Positions 47,070 through 54,594 of a stretch of DNA of 64,000 nucleotides are shown piece after piece (position 1 is the first letter of the stretch; the number at the start of each line of letters is the position of its first letter). The notes beneath the pieces were generated by a model. That model was not told where the DNA came from. It worked only from the letters and a program-made list of their open reading frames with translations, and did no database searches. This DNA comes from Pseudomonas sp. B33.4 (lineage in GTDB: Bacteria > Pseudomonadota > Gammaproteobacteria > Pseudomonadales > Pseudomonadaceae). The translations under genes were made by a program, and so were the position numbers. The stretch is taken from NCBI RefSeq assembly GCF_034555375.1, contig NZ_CP140706.1, positions 2,223,001 to 2,287,000 on the forward strand. The letters are read 5' to 3'.

Positions 47070-47684
47070 TTAGGCCAAACATTCACTCTGAAACATCCGC
47101 GCCACGCTCTCACGTATCTGAATTTTGTTGCGCGGACTGCCAATCACCAGATACGAAAGAGTTGGTCCGAGAGCATGCGCAGTCAGGATCAAGTCATGCA
47201 CCGCCTCGTTGATTTCCGTAATGTCGCTCCAGGCCATCAACTCATCAAGCTTCTGTCGGATGCCGAGAGCCTGTTCAAGCTCTGCTTTGCGGTTGTTAAC
47301 GGCTGCTTTGAATTGCTCGTAGGCGGCCATGTCCTTTGATTGCTTGATGGCCTCAAGCCCGGACACCCACACCGCCTGCAAGGCTTCGATCGTGCCCGCT
47401 GCCTTCGCTTGAGATGACCAGCCCCGAGCCAGCGCAGCATCCGTGGCCGGCTGATCGGAAACAGAGGTCAGCTTCAGCCCCTCGTCCGACTCGGTATTCA
47501 GATAGTGGATCGCCTTCTCGAGGCGGTCAGTCTTCGGCCAATATTTGTAGGCCTGCTTTACGCAAGTTTTCTTCGTCATTTCGCCCGGATCAGTTACCCA
47601 AGGGCAAAGCTTCGAGTTGTCTTTGATGTAGGCCTTCCACGCCTCGGAGCGATCACGAATGGCGATAACCTCATTCATGCTCAT
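47070..47684 (-). pseudogene. RecT single-strand annealing protein, C-terminal part
   Basis: AIRDRSEAWKAYIKDNSKLC, then PWVTDPGEMTKKTCVKQAYKYWPK matches the conserved end of RecT proteins (compare the PWV...EM..KT..R...KY block of E. coli RecT). A helical C-terminal extension of about 130 residues follows. About 150-170 N-terminal residues, including most of the annealing domain, are missing; the break is near 47680, where a plus-strand antirepressor piece begins. An ATG at 47678 or 47684 could still be used, but the product would lack most of the DNA-binding core. Confidence 0.7.
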
Positions 47685-47697
47685 CGGGTGGGTGGGG

Positions 47698-48171
47698 ATG
47701 CGCGAGTCGAAAGCCGTTCGCCGATCTGTCCTGAAAAAGCTCAAAGAGCTGGAAGGGCCGCGGGTTCTCGCCACACTGCCTGACTTTTCCAATCCCGCCG
47801 CTGCCGCCCGTGCTTGGGCCGAACAGTTCGAGCTTCAGCAGGCAGCCAATCAGGCGCTGACTGAGGCAGCGCCAAAGATCGCCTTTGTCGAGCGCTACGT
47901 CGAATCAACCGGCCTCAACGGTTTCCGCCAGGTGGCAAAGCTGCTCAAGGCCAACGAGTCGCGATTCCGAGAGTTCCTGCTCGACAAAAAAATCATGTAC
48001 CGCATGGGCGGTGAATGGCAGGCCTACCAGCCTCACATCGACGCCGGCCGCTTCGAAGTAAAAGCCGGCACCAGCGACAGCGGCCACGCCTACAACCAAT
48101 CCAAATTCACTCCCAAGGGCGTCAACTGGATTGCCGGCCTTTGGGCTCAGTACAAGCTGGCCGAGGCCTGA
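47698..48171 (+). pseudogene. Phage antirepressor, C-terminal (KilAC/ANT) domain
   Basis: The C-terminal antirepressor domain is nearly complete: PKIAFVERYVESTGLNGFRQ, VAKLLKANESRFREFLLDKK and TPKGVNWIAGLW. The N-terminal target-recognition domain is absent, and the frame meets the recT remnant head-on near 47690. An ATG at 47698 behind GGTGGGG would give about 157 residues, so a short product is possible. The gene ends one base before the next start at 48173. Confidence 0.65.
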
Positions 48172-48172
48172 T

Positions 48173-48337
48173 ATGCAATTCACCGTCACGATCAATCAGG
48201 TGAAGGCGCTGGAGTGGGGGCTGAATTCTCAGCAGGCCTTGCTGTTCGCCGTGGTGAAGACCCTGGCACCGCAGCGCTTCACGCAACAGGCCGTTCTCGT
48301 TTGGGCTGTAGTCGCGCAGGTCATCCTTTTCGAATAA
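48173..48337 (+). pseudogene. N-terminal fragment of a phage protein (MQFTVTINQ type)
   Basis: Begins MQFTVTINQVKALEWGLNSQ, then QALLFAVVK, a start remembered from phage replication-region or winged-helix proteins of Pseudomonas. After about residue 29 the reading no longer fits the family, because the DNA switches near 48260 to a minus-strand gene fragment. 54 codons remain open. Confidence 0.5.
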
Positions 48338-48628
48338 GTAGCGGTCGCCATCGAAGATAACCAGAGGCTCGCCGGCGCAGTCCTTGACCGGCATCGCCGC
48401 AAATTTTGCTTGGCGCCGGACGTGTCGGCACTCATCGCAGGAACTGTTCACTTCATAGATGGGGTATTCAGGGTTCACTTCGCAGCGGCGGTGAGTTGCG
48501 CCGCAGTGGCGGGCAAGGTTCTCGTCGTCGCCGAAAAAACGACCACCAGAGGAAACCCAACCGGTTACCGTTTGCAGGCTGGCCGCTTCCGGAGCGTCGT
48601 ACATGATGATTGGCTTTTGTGCAGACAT
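48265..48628 (-). pseudogene. Phage hypothetical gene, C-terminus lost
   Basis: Begins at the ATG at 48628 with MSAQKPIIMYDAPEAASLQT. Conserved-looking segments (RCEVNPEYPIYEVNSSCDEC, RRQAKFAAMPVK, VIFDGDRYLFEKDDL) follow, with a possible CxxC metal knuckle. Near 48265 the sequence changes to the plus-strand fragment, so the frame (open to 48122) reads antisense to it. A Pseudomonas phage protein of unknown role is recalled with a longer C-terminus. Confidence 0.55.
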
Positions 48629-48767
48629 GACTTCGTCCTTGCCGCTATAGCGGCTGACTTTGAAGGGGGAGGGAGTTTTTTCTGGGATTTGTGCGAAGCT
48701 CTGGCGCGTTGCGAGCTTTCATTTAGCCAAACCGGTTCAGAGAAGCTTTACTAAGTTTTCTGATCGA

Positions 48768-48777
48768 GGGGGGGGGG
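48768..48777 (+). repeat. Homopolymer of ten G next to a start codon
   Basis: G10 two bases before the ATG of the lipoprotein gene at 48780. Such tracts are prone to slipped-strand length change. Confidence 0.9.
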
Positions 48778-48779
48778 TT

Positions 48780-49181
48780 ATGATTAAAAACGTATCGGAG
48801 GTTTTAGCTATGGGTGTTTTGTGCCTTAGTGTTTCTGCTTGCTCTACTGTTGACGGGCTTCAGCCCACTGACAGTGGAGTGACCGTTGAGGTGCGTAATA
48901 AAACTTACAACGAGGTGTGGAAGGTGTCGGTAAGCGCTATGAGTTCCGGCCTGGCAATCGTCGAGACAAACAAGAGTGCTGGCGTCATTAAATCCGAAGC
49001 ACCTGCAGGAATGGCCACTTGGGGGGAGGTCATCGGTTTGTTTGTTACTCCTGTCTCGCCATCCGCAGACAGTTATTCAGTTCGAATCGTCAGCAAGAAG
49101 CGTTCGACGTATCAAATCACTGGCCAGAACTGGGCGCCGTCTATTGCTGCTCGCATTAGGGCAGACCTAGACGCCGATTAG
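48780..49181 (+). CDS. Small lipoprotein, prophage cargo
   Basis: 133 residues. Signal with a charged start (MIKNVSEV), a hydrophobic core and an SVSAC lipobox (Cys22), then Ser at +2, so likely outer membrane. The mature part is beta-rich (SVRIVSKKRSTYQITGQNW). Lysogen-encoded lipoproteins often block superinfection, but no such family is recognised here. The run of ten G replaces a normal ribosome site. The stop overlaps the end of the DUF4406-like fragment on the other strand. Confidence 0.6.
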   Translation: MIKNVSEVLAMGVLCLSVSACSTVDGLQPTDSGVTVEVRNKTYNEVWKVSVSAMSSGLAIVETNKSAGVIKSEAPAGMATWGEVIGLFVTPVSPSADSYSVRIVSKKRSTYQITGQNWAPSIAARIRADLDAD

Positions 49182-49330
49182 CGTTCACCCTGCAATCCCA
49201 TCGATACCAACCCATGGGCGTTCAGTACCGGCATGCACAGCTCTCGGGCGATGTGCACTTCGAGGCGTGCGCCCCTTGATGCATCCCAGCCCGGCAGAAC
49301 AGCGACCATCCCGCACAGGCCGAGCTCGCC
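49178..49330 (-). pseudogene. DUF4406-like protein, C-terminal fragment
   Basis: Minus strand reads GLCGMVAVLPGWDASRGARL, then EVHIARELCMPVLNAHGLVS before a stop at 49178. This is the characteristic LPGW...S.GA..E...A..LG.P end of the DUF4406 phage family (nucleoside deoxyribosyltransferase-like fold). An in-frame stop lies just upstream, so only about 50 residues remain. Confidence 0.6.
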
Positions 49331-49374
49331 CGTTTATAGGGGTTGGCGATGGAGGTTTCTCTATTCATCATCTA

Positions 49375-49764
49375 ATGATTGAGCGAGACCTCGCTGCGCC
49401 AGATTGCTATGTTCATTGCACGGCTCACACCCTGACTCGAGTAGTTTTGGAGCAATTTGAGAAAGCTGACTCTTGCATTGAGATCGTGCGGCCTGCTGCT
49501 TTTTATAGATGCCTTACCGAAATAATAAATAAACGCACGGCTGTTCATTTTTATGGTTTTCATAGAATTGTCTATTCTGATCGGCGTGAAAAGTTTAACG
49601 GGGAAAACCTAGGGTGTAGACCTGATCTTATGAAAGACCCTGCGTTTGAACCTCAGTGTGAAGTGCGAGCTATCTGGATTCCGAAGTCCAAAAAAACAAT
49701 CAAGCCTTTCAATCTGCAGGAAAGGGCACTTAGAAAGTTTTGCAGGGAGGTGGAAGTTCCATAG
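49375..49764 (+). CDS. Unrecognised protein, probably truncated at its start
   Basis: 129 residues from the ATG at 49375; the frame is open further up, but that part lies in unrelated sequence. AT-richer than the chromosome in its second half. Features: CYVHCTAHTLTRVVLEQFEK, AVHFYGFHRIVY, and FEPQCEVRAIWIPK near the end, a pattern seen in some large uncharacterised phage and defence-linked proteins. The start lies about 40 bases from the broken DUF4406-like gene, so an N-terminal domain may be lost. Function unknown. Confidence 0.5.
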   Translation: MIERDLAAPDCYVHCTAHTLTRVVLEQFEKADSCIEIVRPAAFYRCLTEIINKRTAVHFYGFHRIVYSDRREKFNGENLGCRPDLMKDPAFEPQCEVRAIWIPKSKKTIKPFNLQERALRKFCREVEVP

Positions 49765-49775
49765 CGTTGCTTTAG

Positions 49776-50699
49776 TTAAGCTGCAACTTTCAAAGCCTCG
49801 ATGATCCTCTGCCCGGCGAGCGGCGGCACGGCGTTGCCAGTCATATGCATGGTCAAACGATGGTTGTCCGGACGCAACGTGTCTTTCGGGAAAGACTGAG
49901 CTGCCATGGCCTCGTCAGCGCTGATCATCCGCATCGTGTCGCCGTCCACGACTGCCCAACGGTCCAGCGTGGTTATGGTGCCGATCGGTCGATCAAGGCT
50001 GCGGCCGGTGAGGCCCGAGCCTGAGCCGTAGTAGGGCATCACGAAACGATCGCCAAAGCGCTCGCGGCCATTCTTCACCCGGATCAGCGTCGAGGCGGCT
50101 CGGCCTGGCTTGTTGATCGGCGACCATTTGCCGGCGTCGAAGTCGATAATCTCGCGGGCGGGCGCATGCTGGTAGCGTGGAAGTTGCAGGTGCAACGGTG
50201 CCTTGCTGCGCGAGCAGACCATGAACAACCGCTCGCGGTGCTGTGGGATGCCAAGATTGGCGCAGTCCACGATGTGCGGCGCCAGTGCGTAACCGAGCCG
50301 CTGCATTGCGTCAGCCCATGCCGGGTAGAGAATCCAGTCCATGAACTCCGGTACATTCTCGATCACCGCGAACTCCGGCCGGTTTACCTCGGCGTTCTGT
50401 ACCGGTGCCCAGGCTGTCGATCGCGAATTGTCGTGCTGAGGATTTCCGGCAGCCTTCCCGCGGGCTTTGGTGTGACCTTGGCAGCAGGGCGACGCGAGCA
50501 TGACATCGTGCTTCGGTACATCAGCCCAATTCGCCTGGTGCAGATCTTGGCACGCGTGGATCGTGTCTGAATTGTTCCGGGTGTGCCATTCGACTGCCTC
50601 GGGCCAGTGATTAGCGGCCAAGAGAACGTTCAGATCGGCGTTGCGGCCACCCTTAGTCCATCCGCCGAGACCGGCGAACAAATCGATTGCTGTGGGCAT
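49776..50699 (-). CDS. Phage-type DNA (cytosine-5) methyltransferase
   Basis: 307 residues. Motif I is AIDLFAGLGGWTKGG at the N-terminus. The catalytic loop is ASPCCQGHTKARG, where the usual PCQ has become PCCQ; that is a variant remembered from Pseudomonas phage enzymes. ENV motif VIENVPEF, motif VIII-like PQHRERLF, and the C-terminal GNAVPPLAGQRIIEAL are intact. The target-recognition region is short. No cognate restriction gene is next to it, so it is likely an orphan protecting phage DNA. AAGGA lies upstream of the ATG. It appears whole, unlike most phage genes here. Confidence 0.85.
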   Translation of the reverse strand: MPTAIDLFAGLGGWTKGGRNADLNVLLAANHWPEAVEWHTRNNSDTIHACQDLHQANWADVPKHDVMLASPCCQGHTKARGKAAGNPQHDNSRSTAWAPVQNAEVNRPEFAVIENVPEFMDWILYPAWADAMQRLGYALAPHIVDCANLGIPQHRERLFMVCSRSKAPLHLQLPRYQHAPAREIIDFDAGKWSPINKPGRAASTLIRVKNGRERFGDRFVMPYYGSGSGLTGRSLDRPIGTITTLDRWAVVDGDTMRMISADEAMAAQSFPKDTLRPDNHRLTMHMTGNAVPPLAGQRIIEALKVAA

Positions 50700-50746
50700 G
50701 GGGCATCCTTATTCGGCAGATATTGCTAGGTCGATAGTTAATTACT

Positions 50747-50783
50747 AATTAAAAGGTAATTAACTGACTTGTAATTACCTTTT
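50747..50783. promoter_or_regulatory. TAATTA-type operator cluster between methyltransferase and plus-strand gene
   Basis: A perfect inverted repeat, AAAAGGTAATTA (50751) and TAATTACCTTTT (50772), with a nine-base spacer; a third related unit GTTAATTAC lies just before it at 50747. It sits in the divergent promoter region of the methyltransferase (-) and the gene at 50833 (+). Confidence 0.65.
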
Positions 50784-50832
50784 GGTTGTCGGATTATCTG
50801 TAAGCGGCAACGTAGCCGCTTAGGGGGTACAT

Positions 50833-51159
50833 ATGGAAATTTGGCGTCAGGGTGCTAATCGTAGGACAGGATGGACGGTTATCCGCTCAAAAAAAGCAGC
50901 AATATTTACGATCGAAAGGGATGAGAAAAAACCTAGCGTGGTCGACATAACGCTCAAGACGACCTCTGACCCAAATCAGGTCGGGCAGTACGACCACGCG
51001 GTGCGTCTTAGCTTTGATGATGTTGCGAAAATGCTGGAAGAGCTAAGCGAGGTAACTGATCCGCAGATTCAGCTGGAGCTCGCCGAGAAGCTAGAAAATT
51101 ATGTCAGGCCGTTGAACCGCCTTCTGCTGCTCGCAAGTGGCGTGTCGATTGCTCGATAG
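50833..51159 (+). CDS. Hypothetical protein of 108 residues, divergent from the methyltransferase
   Basis: Starts MEIWRQGANRRTGWTVIRSK, mixed alpha/beta, no signal or membrane helix. The second half (FDDVAKMLEELSEVTDPQIQ) is helical and acidic. No DNA-binding motif is evident. It lies 50 bases from the TAATTA operator cluster, so it may share control with the methyltransferase. No family recognised. Confidence 0.6.
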   Translation: MEIWRQGANRRTGWTVIRSKKAAIFTIERDEKKPSVVDITLKTTSDPNQVGQYDHAVRLSFDDVAKMLEELSEVTDPQIQLELAEKLENYVRPLNRLLLLASGVSIAR

Positions 51160-51224
51160 AGTGATTCTTTTCTGTCTTTTGCTGATACGCGCAGCGGTGT
51201 GAGTGGTGGACCTAAGGCCACCGC

Positions 51225-51992
51225 TCAGCCGCCGCAGAATCCAGAGTCGCATTTGTTGATCGGAAACAGCTGCAACTGATCTCGTGCCCTGGGCGCTTCG
51301 GCCCACTTCAGAACGACACGGATTCCGACGGCGTTTTTTCGTCTGCTTGGCCTGAACCTCACCCTAGCCTTGCCCTTTTTGGTAAAGCCCAGTTCTTGCT
51401 CCGTGATATCGATGAGCCTGATTCGGTCCTCTGTCAGCACCCGAAGCTCATCAATGTTTGCATTGATGCACGGGTAGCACTCGTTGGACCGGTGCGGCAG
51501 GGGATCGAATCCAGCCCTGGACAGCAACTCGTTGCGCATAATGTCGTCGTGCCGCACCAGCGGCTGCCACAACTCTCGGCCACCATGTCGCTCAGACTCG
51601 ATCACATGCTCAGGTGCATCAGCTCGATGTGCACTTTCAGATCTGCGTACGCCTGTCATCGCCGTCGCCAGCTTGTCGGAATCATGTTCATCCAGCCATG
51701 ACAACGCAGGCTGTACCTTCAGTTCGGCAGTGCAGAACTGGCCTTGGCCGCCGGCGCCAGGCCAGCCGCGTTTCCGCTTGGCTAAGGCGACCATTCCCTC
51801 GGACTGGGTTTACACAGTCTTGAATCCGTAACTCTTTGCTAGTGCCTCACCGCGCGTTACGCGCTCCGGCCATTCCTTTGAAGCCCATCCTGTGTCGGAG
51901 TAGAGGCATGTAACGTCCGGTATTCTGTTTTCATGCGCCCACTGGATCAGGGCGATGTAGTCGTTCCCGTAACTGCAGAACAAAACCTGCAT
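51225..51992 (-). pseudogene. PAPS reductase-like phage protein with an in-frame stop
   Basis: Starts MQVLFCSYGNDYIALIQWAH, the PP-loop-like start of adenine nucleotide alpha-hydrolase proteins found in phages. After TRGEALAKSYGFKTV there is a TAA at 51810-51812, and the same frame continues without loss: TQSEGMVALAKRKRGWPGAG, QFCTAELKVQPALSWL, TGVRRSESAHRADAPE, NECYPCINANIDELR. A single base change (for example CAA to TAA) explains it. The whole would be 255 residues. Only a 60-residue product, or a restart at 51794, is possible now. Confidence 0.85.
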
Positions 51993-52017
51993 AGGGATCC
52001 TCGCCGGCTGGCGTGAT
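51969..52017. repeat. 50-bp direct repeat, copy B
   Basis: Original context of the repeat: leader, ribosome site (GAGGATCC) and first codons of the PAPS-reductase-like gene. The partner is 45171-45220. Confidence 0.9.
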
Positions 52018-52071
52018 GGCAGATTGATTTTTTAGGAGTAGTGTTTTGTCTTTCGAAAGGGAGGGGAAACA

Positions 52072-52428
52072 TTGCCTATCAAAATCGATTTTTCTAACAA
52101 CACCATCACTGACTGTGGTATCGGAGTTTCCGCACCATCAGATATGGATTTGGAGTTCATTGGGTCTAGTAACAAATTTCGAAACGTAAAAAAAGTCTTT
52201 GATTTCCAAGATAGAAGTCTTTTTTCGAAATTGGGGCTGAGCCCCGACACTGATCCTGAAGTGCTTAAGGTGGTGATTGAGAGAATCAAAGCAATCGCAG
52301 GTGAGTCCATCGAAAAAAAGACCGAACTGGTTTCCCAGTCATCGCTTATGAAGTGGGTTGGTTTCGGGGCTACCGCTTCAACCTTGACTAAAAACCTGCT
52401 TGATTTCATCGAGCGGTTGAGTCAGTAG
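52072..52428 (+). CDS. Hypothetical protein of 118 residues, prophage cargo
   Basis: TTG start behind a good ribosome site (AGGGAGGGGAAACA). The start PIKIDFSNNTITDCGIGVSA looks like a short beta-helix-like repeat (N.I.DCG.GV), and the rest is helical (VLKVVIERIKAIAGESIEKK). Lower GC than the chromosome. It begins 55 bases past repeat copy B, on the opposite strand from the phage genes. No family recognised. Confidence 0.6.
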   Translation: MPIKIDFSNNTITDCGIGVSAPSDMDLEFIGSSNKFRNVKKVFDFQDRSLFSKLGLSPDTDPEVLKVVIERIKAIAGESIEKKTELVSQSSLMKWVGFGATASTLTKNLLDFIERLSQ

Positions 52429-52451
52429 CACTGTAATAGTGTTATGGCAGA

Positions 52452-52576
52452 TCAGGCGCGCCGGACCTTGAAGTGCAGCATCGCCTTGATGCTGTGGCAG
52501 TAATCCTGAAGCTGCTCATAGGCATCTCGGCGGGCACCTGATAGTGCTGCCGGACGTATGCGCAGTTGTAGTCCAT
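52452..52576 (-). pseudogene. Fused remnants of two phage genes
   Basis: From the ATG at 52576: MDYNCAYVRQHYQVPAE, a start remembered from phage hypothetical proteins. The frame then changes and reads RRDAYEQLQDYCHSIKAMLH, then FKVRRA and a stop at 52452, which looks like the end of a different protein. A deletion joining the two is the simplest reading. Confidence 0.45.
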
Positions 52577-52666
52577 GGATGATCTCCAGTCAGGCGCCGC
52601 CCTCCGTGACCGGTGGTGGCAATTTGGTTTGGGTTGGGGTATTACGGATGACCGGCAATCTCAAAT

Positions 52667-52701
52667 AAAAAAGGCCAATGCATTAAGCATTGGCCTTTTT
52701 T
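52667..52701. terminator. Bidirectional terminator near the right edge of the remnant
   Basis: AAAAAAGGCCAATGC-ATTAA-GCATTGGCCTTTTTT. It could end the 52793 gene (-) and mark the return to chromosomal sequence. Confidence 0.85.
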
Positions 52702-52792
52702 GTACGTCATTTTTGCAAGGCAGAACTGCGGCAGATTAGCCCGATTATTACCGCAGCGTCGCCGCTACGCCATCATTCGTTCTGGGCTTGGC

Positions 52793-53008
52793 TCAGTTGT
52801 TCTTGGCGTTCAACTTGCGCAACTCTTCATAAGTCGCCGACTGCACAAACCAGAACCCGGAGATGATGCACCAGCTCAGAGTACCAACAACAAAGGTGCC
52901 AACAGCGGCGAGAAAACTTTGGCTCAGCATCACCAGGGCGGCGATCCAGATGACCGCGAGGGCGATGTAAAGGACGGTGTTGTTAACGCCGATGACGAAG
53001 TCTTTCAT
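52793..53008 (-). CDS. Small inner-membrane protein, two helices
   Basis: 71 residues from the ATG at 53008 behind CAAGGAATGCAC. Two hydrophobic segments (VLYIALAVIWIAALVML and AAVGTFVVGTLSWCIISGFWF) are followed by a polar tail ending in ELRKLNAKNN. No family recognised; codon use is like the chromosome. Confidence 0.65.
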   Translation of the reverse strand: MKDFVIGVNNTVLYIALAVIWIAALVMLSQSFLAAVGTFVVGTLSWCIISGFWFVQSATYEELRKLNAKNN

Positions 53009-53138
53009 GTGCATTCCTTGAATGTAGGTCCCTGGCAACTCTTCATGAGATGCCAGCGCGGCTATCATATTGCCATCGCACCAGACTTCGCTAGTGGCTA
53101 CGGCTTACAAACGCCATAGCAGCACTGAACAGGACGAG

Positions 53139-53417
53139 TTATTGCACTGGCTTTTTCTTGATGTCATGTGAATCACTCGAAGTCGCAGCATCCTTTGCCG
53201 TTTCGTGCGATTGCGCGCCCGCGTTCCCACCTGAGGACTCTTCGCCCTTCTTGTTCGCCTTGTCGTCGTTAGATTGTTTACTGCTCGACTGATTGACCCC
53301 TGGCAGGGCCGTCGGCGGGGCAGCGGATTGCGCAGTCGTCTTTTCGGCGGCCATCGCGCATATCGGGCCGATGAGGAGCAGGCTGGCGAAGGACAGGGCA
53401 GCAATGTTCTTGTTCAT
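53139..53417 (-). CDS. Exported low-complexity protein
   Basis: 92 residues from the ATG at 53417. A Sec signal (NKNIAALSFASLLLIGPICA) precedes a Ser/Lys/Asp/Ala-rich mature part with no predicted fold (SSSKQSNDDKANKKGEESSG). The longer frame upstream lacks a ribosome site. Function unknown. Confidence 0.55.
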   Translation of the reverse strand: MNKNIAALSFASLLLIGPICAMAAEKTTAQSAAPPTALPGVNQSSSKQSNDDKANKKGEESSGGNAGAQSHETAKDAATSSDSHDIKKKPVQ

Positions 53418-53570
53418 TATCTGTACGCTCCACTGAGGGGTGTACAGTTTGGAAGTGCAGAGAGGCGAAAGGTGCGGGCCACCGGACGAGTGGCAAGGAG
53501 GCAAACTGCTGGCCCCCGGCTTTTCGCTTCCCCGGCAAAATCGCCTTTTTTCAGAAGGTTAGGTTGGCTT

Positions 53571-53900
53571 ATGCGGACGATTGTCATCACCGTTGCAACG
53601 CTTTCCCTGGCTGTTTTCGCGGTGGGAGTGCAGGCGAAAGAGCTGAGTAAAAGCCATCGCTTTGCCTGCACTTGGGGCTCGGACATTGCTGCCGGTGCCC
53701 AGCAATCGAAACTGTCAGGCGTCTCGCTGTATGGCGCGCGTAAGCAATTGCAGGTGCGCCGGTTCCAGCAGCCGTGGATGCGCATGACGGCGATGGGGAT
53801 TACCGAGCAAACCTACAACAGCTCGTCGAAGCTCAAGCCTGCGGCGGTCAAACAGACGTATTACGAACAATGCGTGCGCCATGAATTGGCCCAGCGTTAA
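53571..53900 (+). CDS. Small exported protein, unknown
   Basis: 109 residues from ATG at 53571. A Sec signal (RTIVITVATLSLAVFAVGVQA) is followed by a basic mature part with two cysteines (FACTW, EQCVRHEL) that could pair. AGAAGGTTAGG upstream. It resembles Pseudomonas periplasmic proteins of unknown role. Confidence 0.65.
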   Translation: MRTIVITVATLSLAVFAVGVQAKELSKSHRFACTWGSDIAAGAQQSKLSGVSLYGARKQLQVRRFQQPWMRMTAMGITEQTYNSSSKLKPAAVKQTYYEQCVRHELAQR

Positions 53901-53903
53901 TAC

Positions 53904-53935
53904 AAAAAGCCCAACCTGAACAGGTTGGGCTTTTT
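53904..53935. terminator. Bidirectional terminator
   Basis: AAAAAGCCCAACCTG-AA-CAGGTTGGGCTTTTT between the small exported gene (+) and the VOC gene (-). Confidence 0.87.
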
Positions 53936-53957
53936 CATGCCTGACGAAATGTCAGGG

Positions 53958-54371
53958 TTACTTTTCGCTCTCGCAATTGACCATCCACGACACGCCAAAA
54001 CGATCGACCAGCATGCCGAAACGCGCCGCCCAGAACGTCGCTTCCAGCGGCATGTCGATGCGGCCGTCGCTGGCCAGTGCGTTGAACACACGTTCGGCCT
54101 CGGCAATGCTGTCGACGTTCAGCGAAATCGAACAGCCGCTCATGCCTTGAGTCGGCCGATCGGGCGTGGTGTCCGAGGCCATGATCATTTGATCGCCGAC
54201 TTTCAGGCAGGTGTGAATGATCAGGTGGTGGTGCTCTTTCGGCACATGCTCGGCGGCGGGTGTTTCGCCGAAGGTCATCATGGCCTCGAGTTTTCCCTGC
54301 AAGGCTTGCTCGTAAAAGGTGAACGCCTCGCGGCAGTCACCATTGAAGATCAGGTACGGGTTGATTTTCAT
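53958..54371 (-). CDS. VOC family protein, PhnB/YjdN type
   Basis: 137 residues from the ATG at 54371. The start MKINPYLIFNGDCREAFTFY, the middle HHHLIIHTCLKVGDQMIMAS and the end WAARFGMLVDRFGVSWMVNC are the PhnB-like glyoxalase/dioxygenase-fold pattern. Members are usually small dimeric proteins of uncertain function. The frame continues upstream but without conservation. Confidence 0.85.
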   Translation of the reverse strand: MKINPYLIFNGDCREAFTFYEQALQGKLEAMMTFGETPAAEHVPKEHHHLIIHTCLKVGDQMIMASDTTPDRPTQGMSGCSISLNVDSIAEAERVFNALASDGRIDMPLEATFWAARFGMLVDRFGVSWMVNCESEK

Positions 54372-54594
54372 GTCTCTGCTCCCGGCAGTCAGGCGCGGAG
54401 CGTGGCGGGGGTTCGCCGGGTTCCGCGTAGGGCGGTTAAAACATAGCAGAGCGTTGGACGCCGGAAAGGCCAGAGTCTTCCAGATGTTTTTGTTCTGAAA
54501 AGCGCGTCGACGATAACGCGCTCGTCGTGTGAAATTCAGTCGTAGCGCTGGAGTACCATAACGCACCGCCATCGCCTGCCGAGTCCAATGCCCC

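Larger units (their letters stand above)
44448..52650. mobile_element. Decayed tRNA-Pro-associated prophage remnant with interleaved cargo
   Basis: Starts at tRNA-Pro with a truncated integrase. It holds fragments of phage recombination, antirepressor, methyltransferase and hypothetical genes, with no head, tail, lysis or terminase genes. Phage pieces are mostly on the minus strand; intact-looking cargo genes on the plus strand sit between them. The left edge is firm. The right edge is set by the last phage fragment (52576) and terminator (52667) and is approximate; no attR was found. Confidence 0.75.

Noticed and set aside
49178..49374. Upstream extension of the gene at 49375 to 49267
   Set aside because: That stretch is antisense to the DUF4406-like fragment, so the extension is not native to the gene.
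44480..53940. Exact 17-base repeat GTTGGGCTTTTTCATGC at 44480 and 53924, considered as attL/attR
   Set aside because: Both copies are the right arm and T tract of intrinsic terminators, so similarity is expected. The sequence is outside the tRNA and the second copy lies beyond several genes that look chromosomal.
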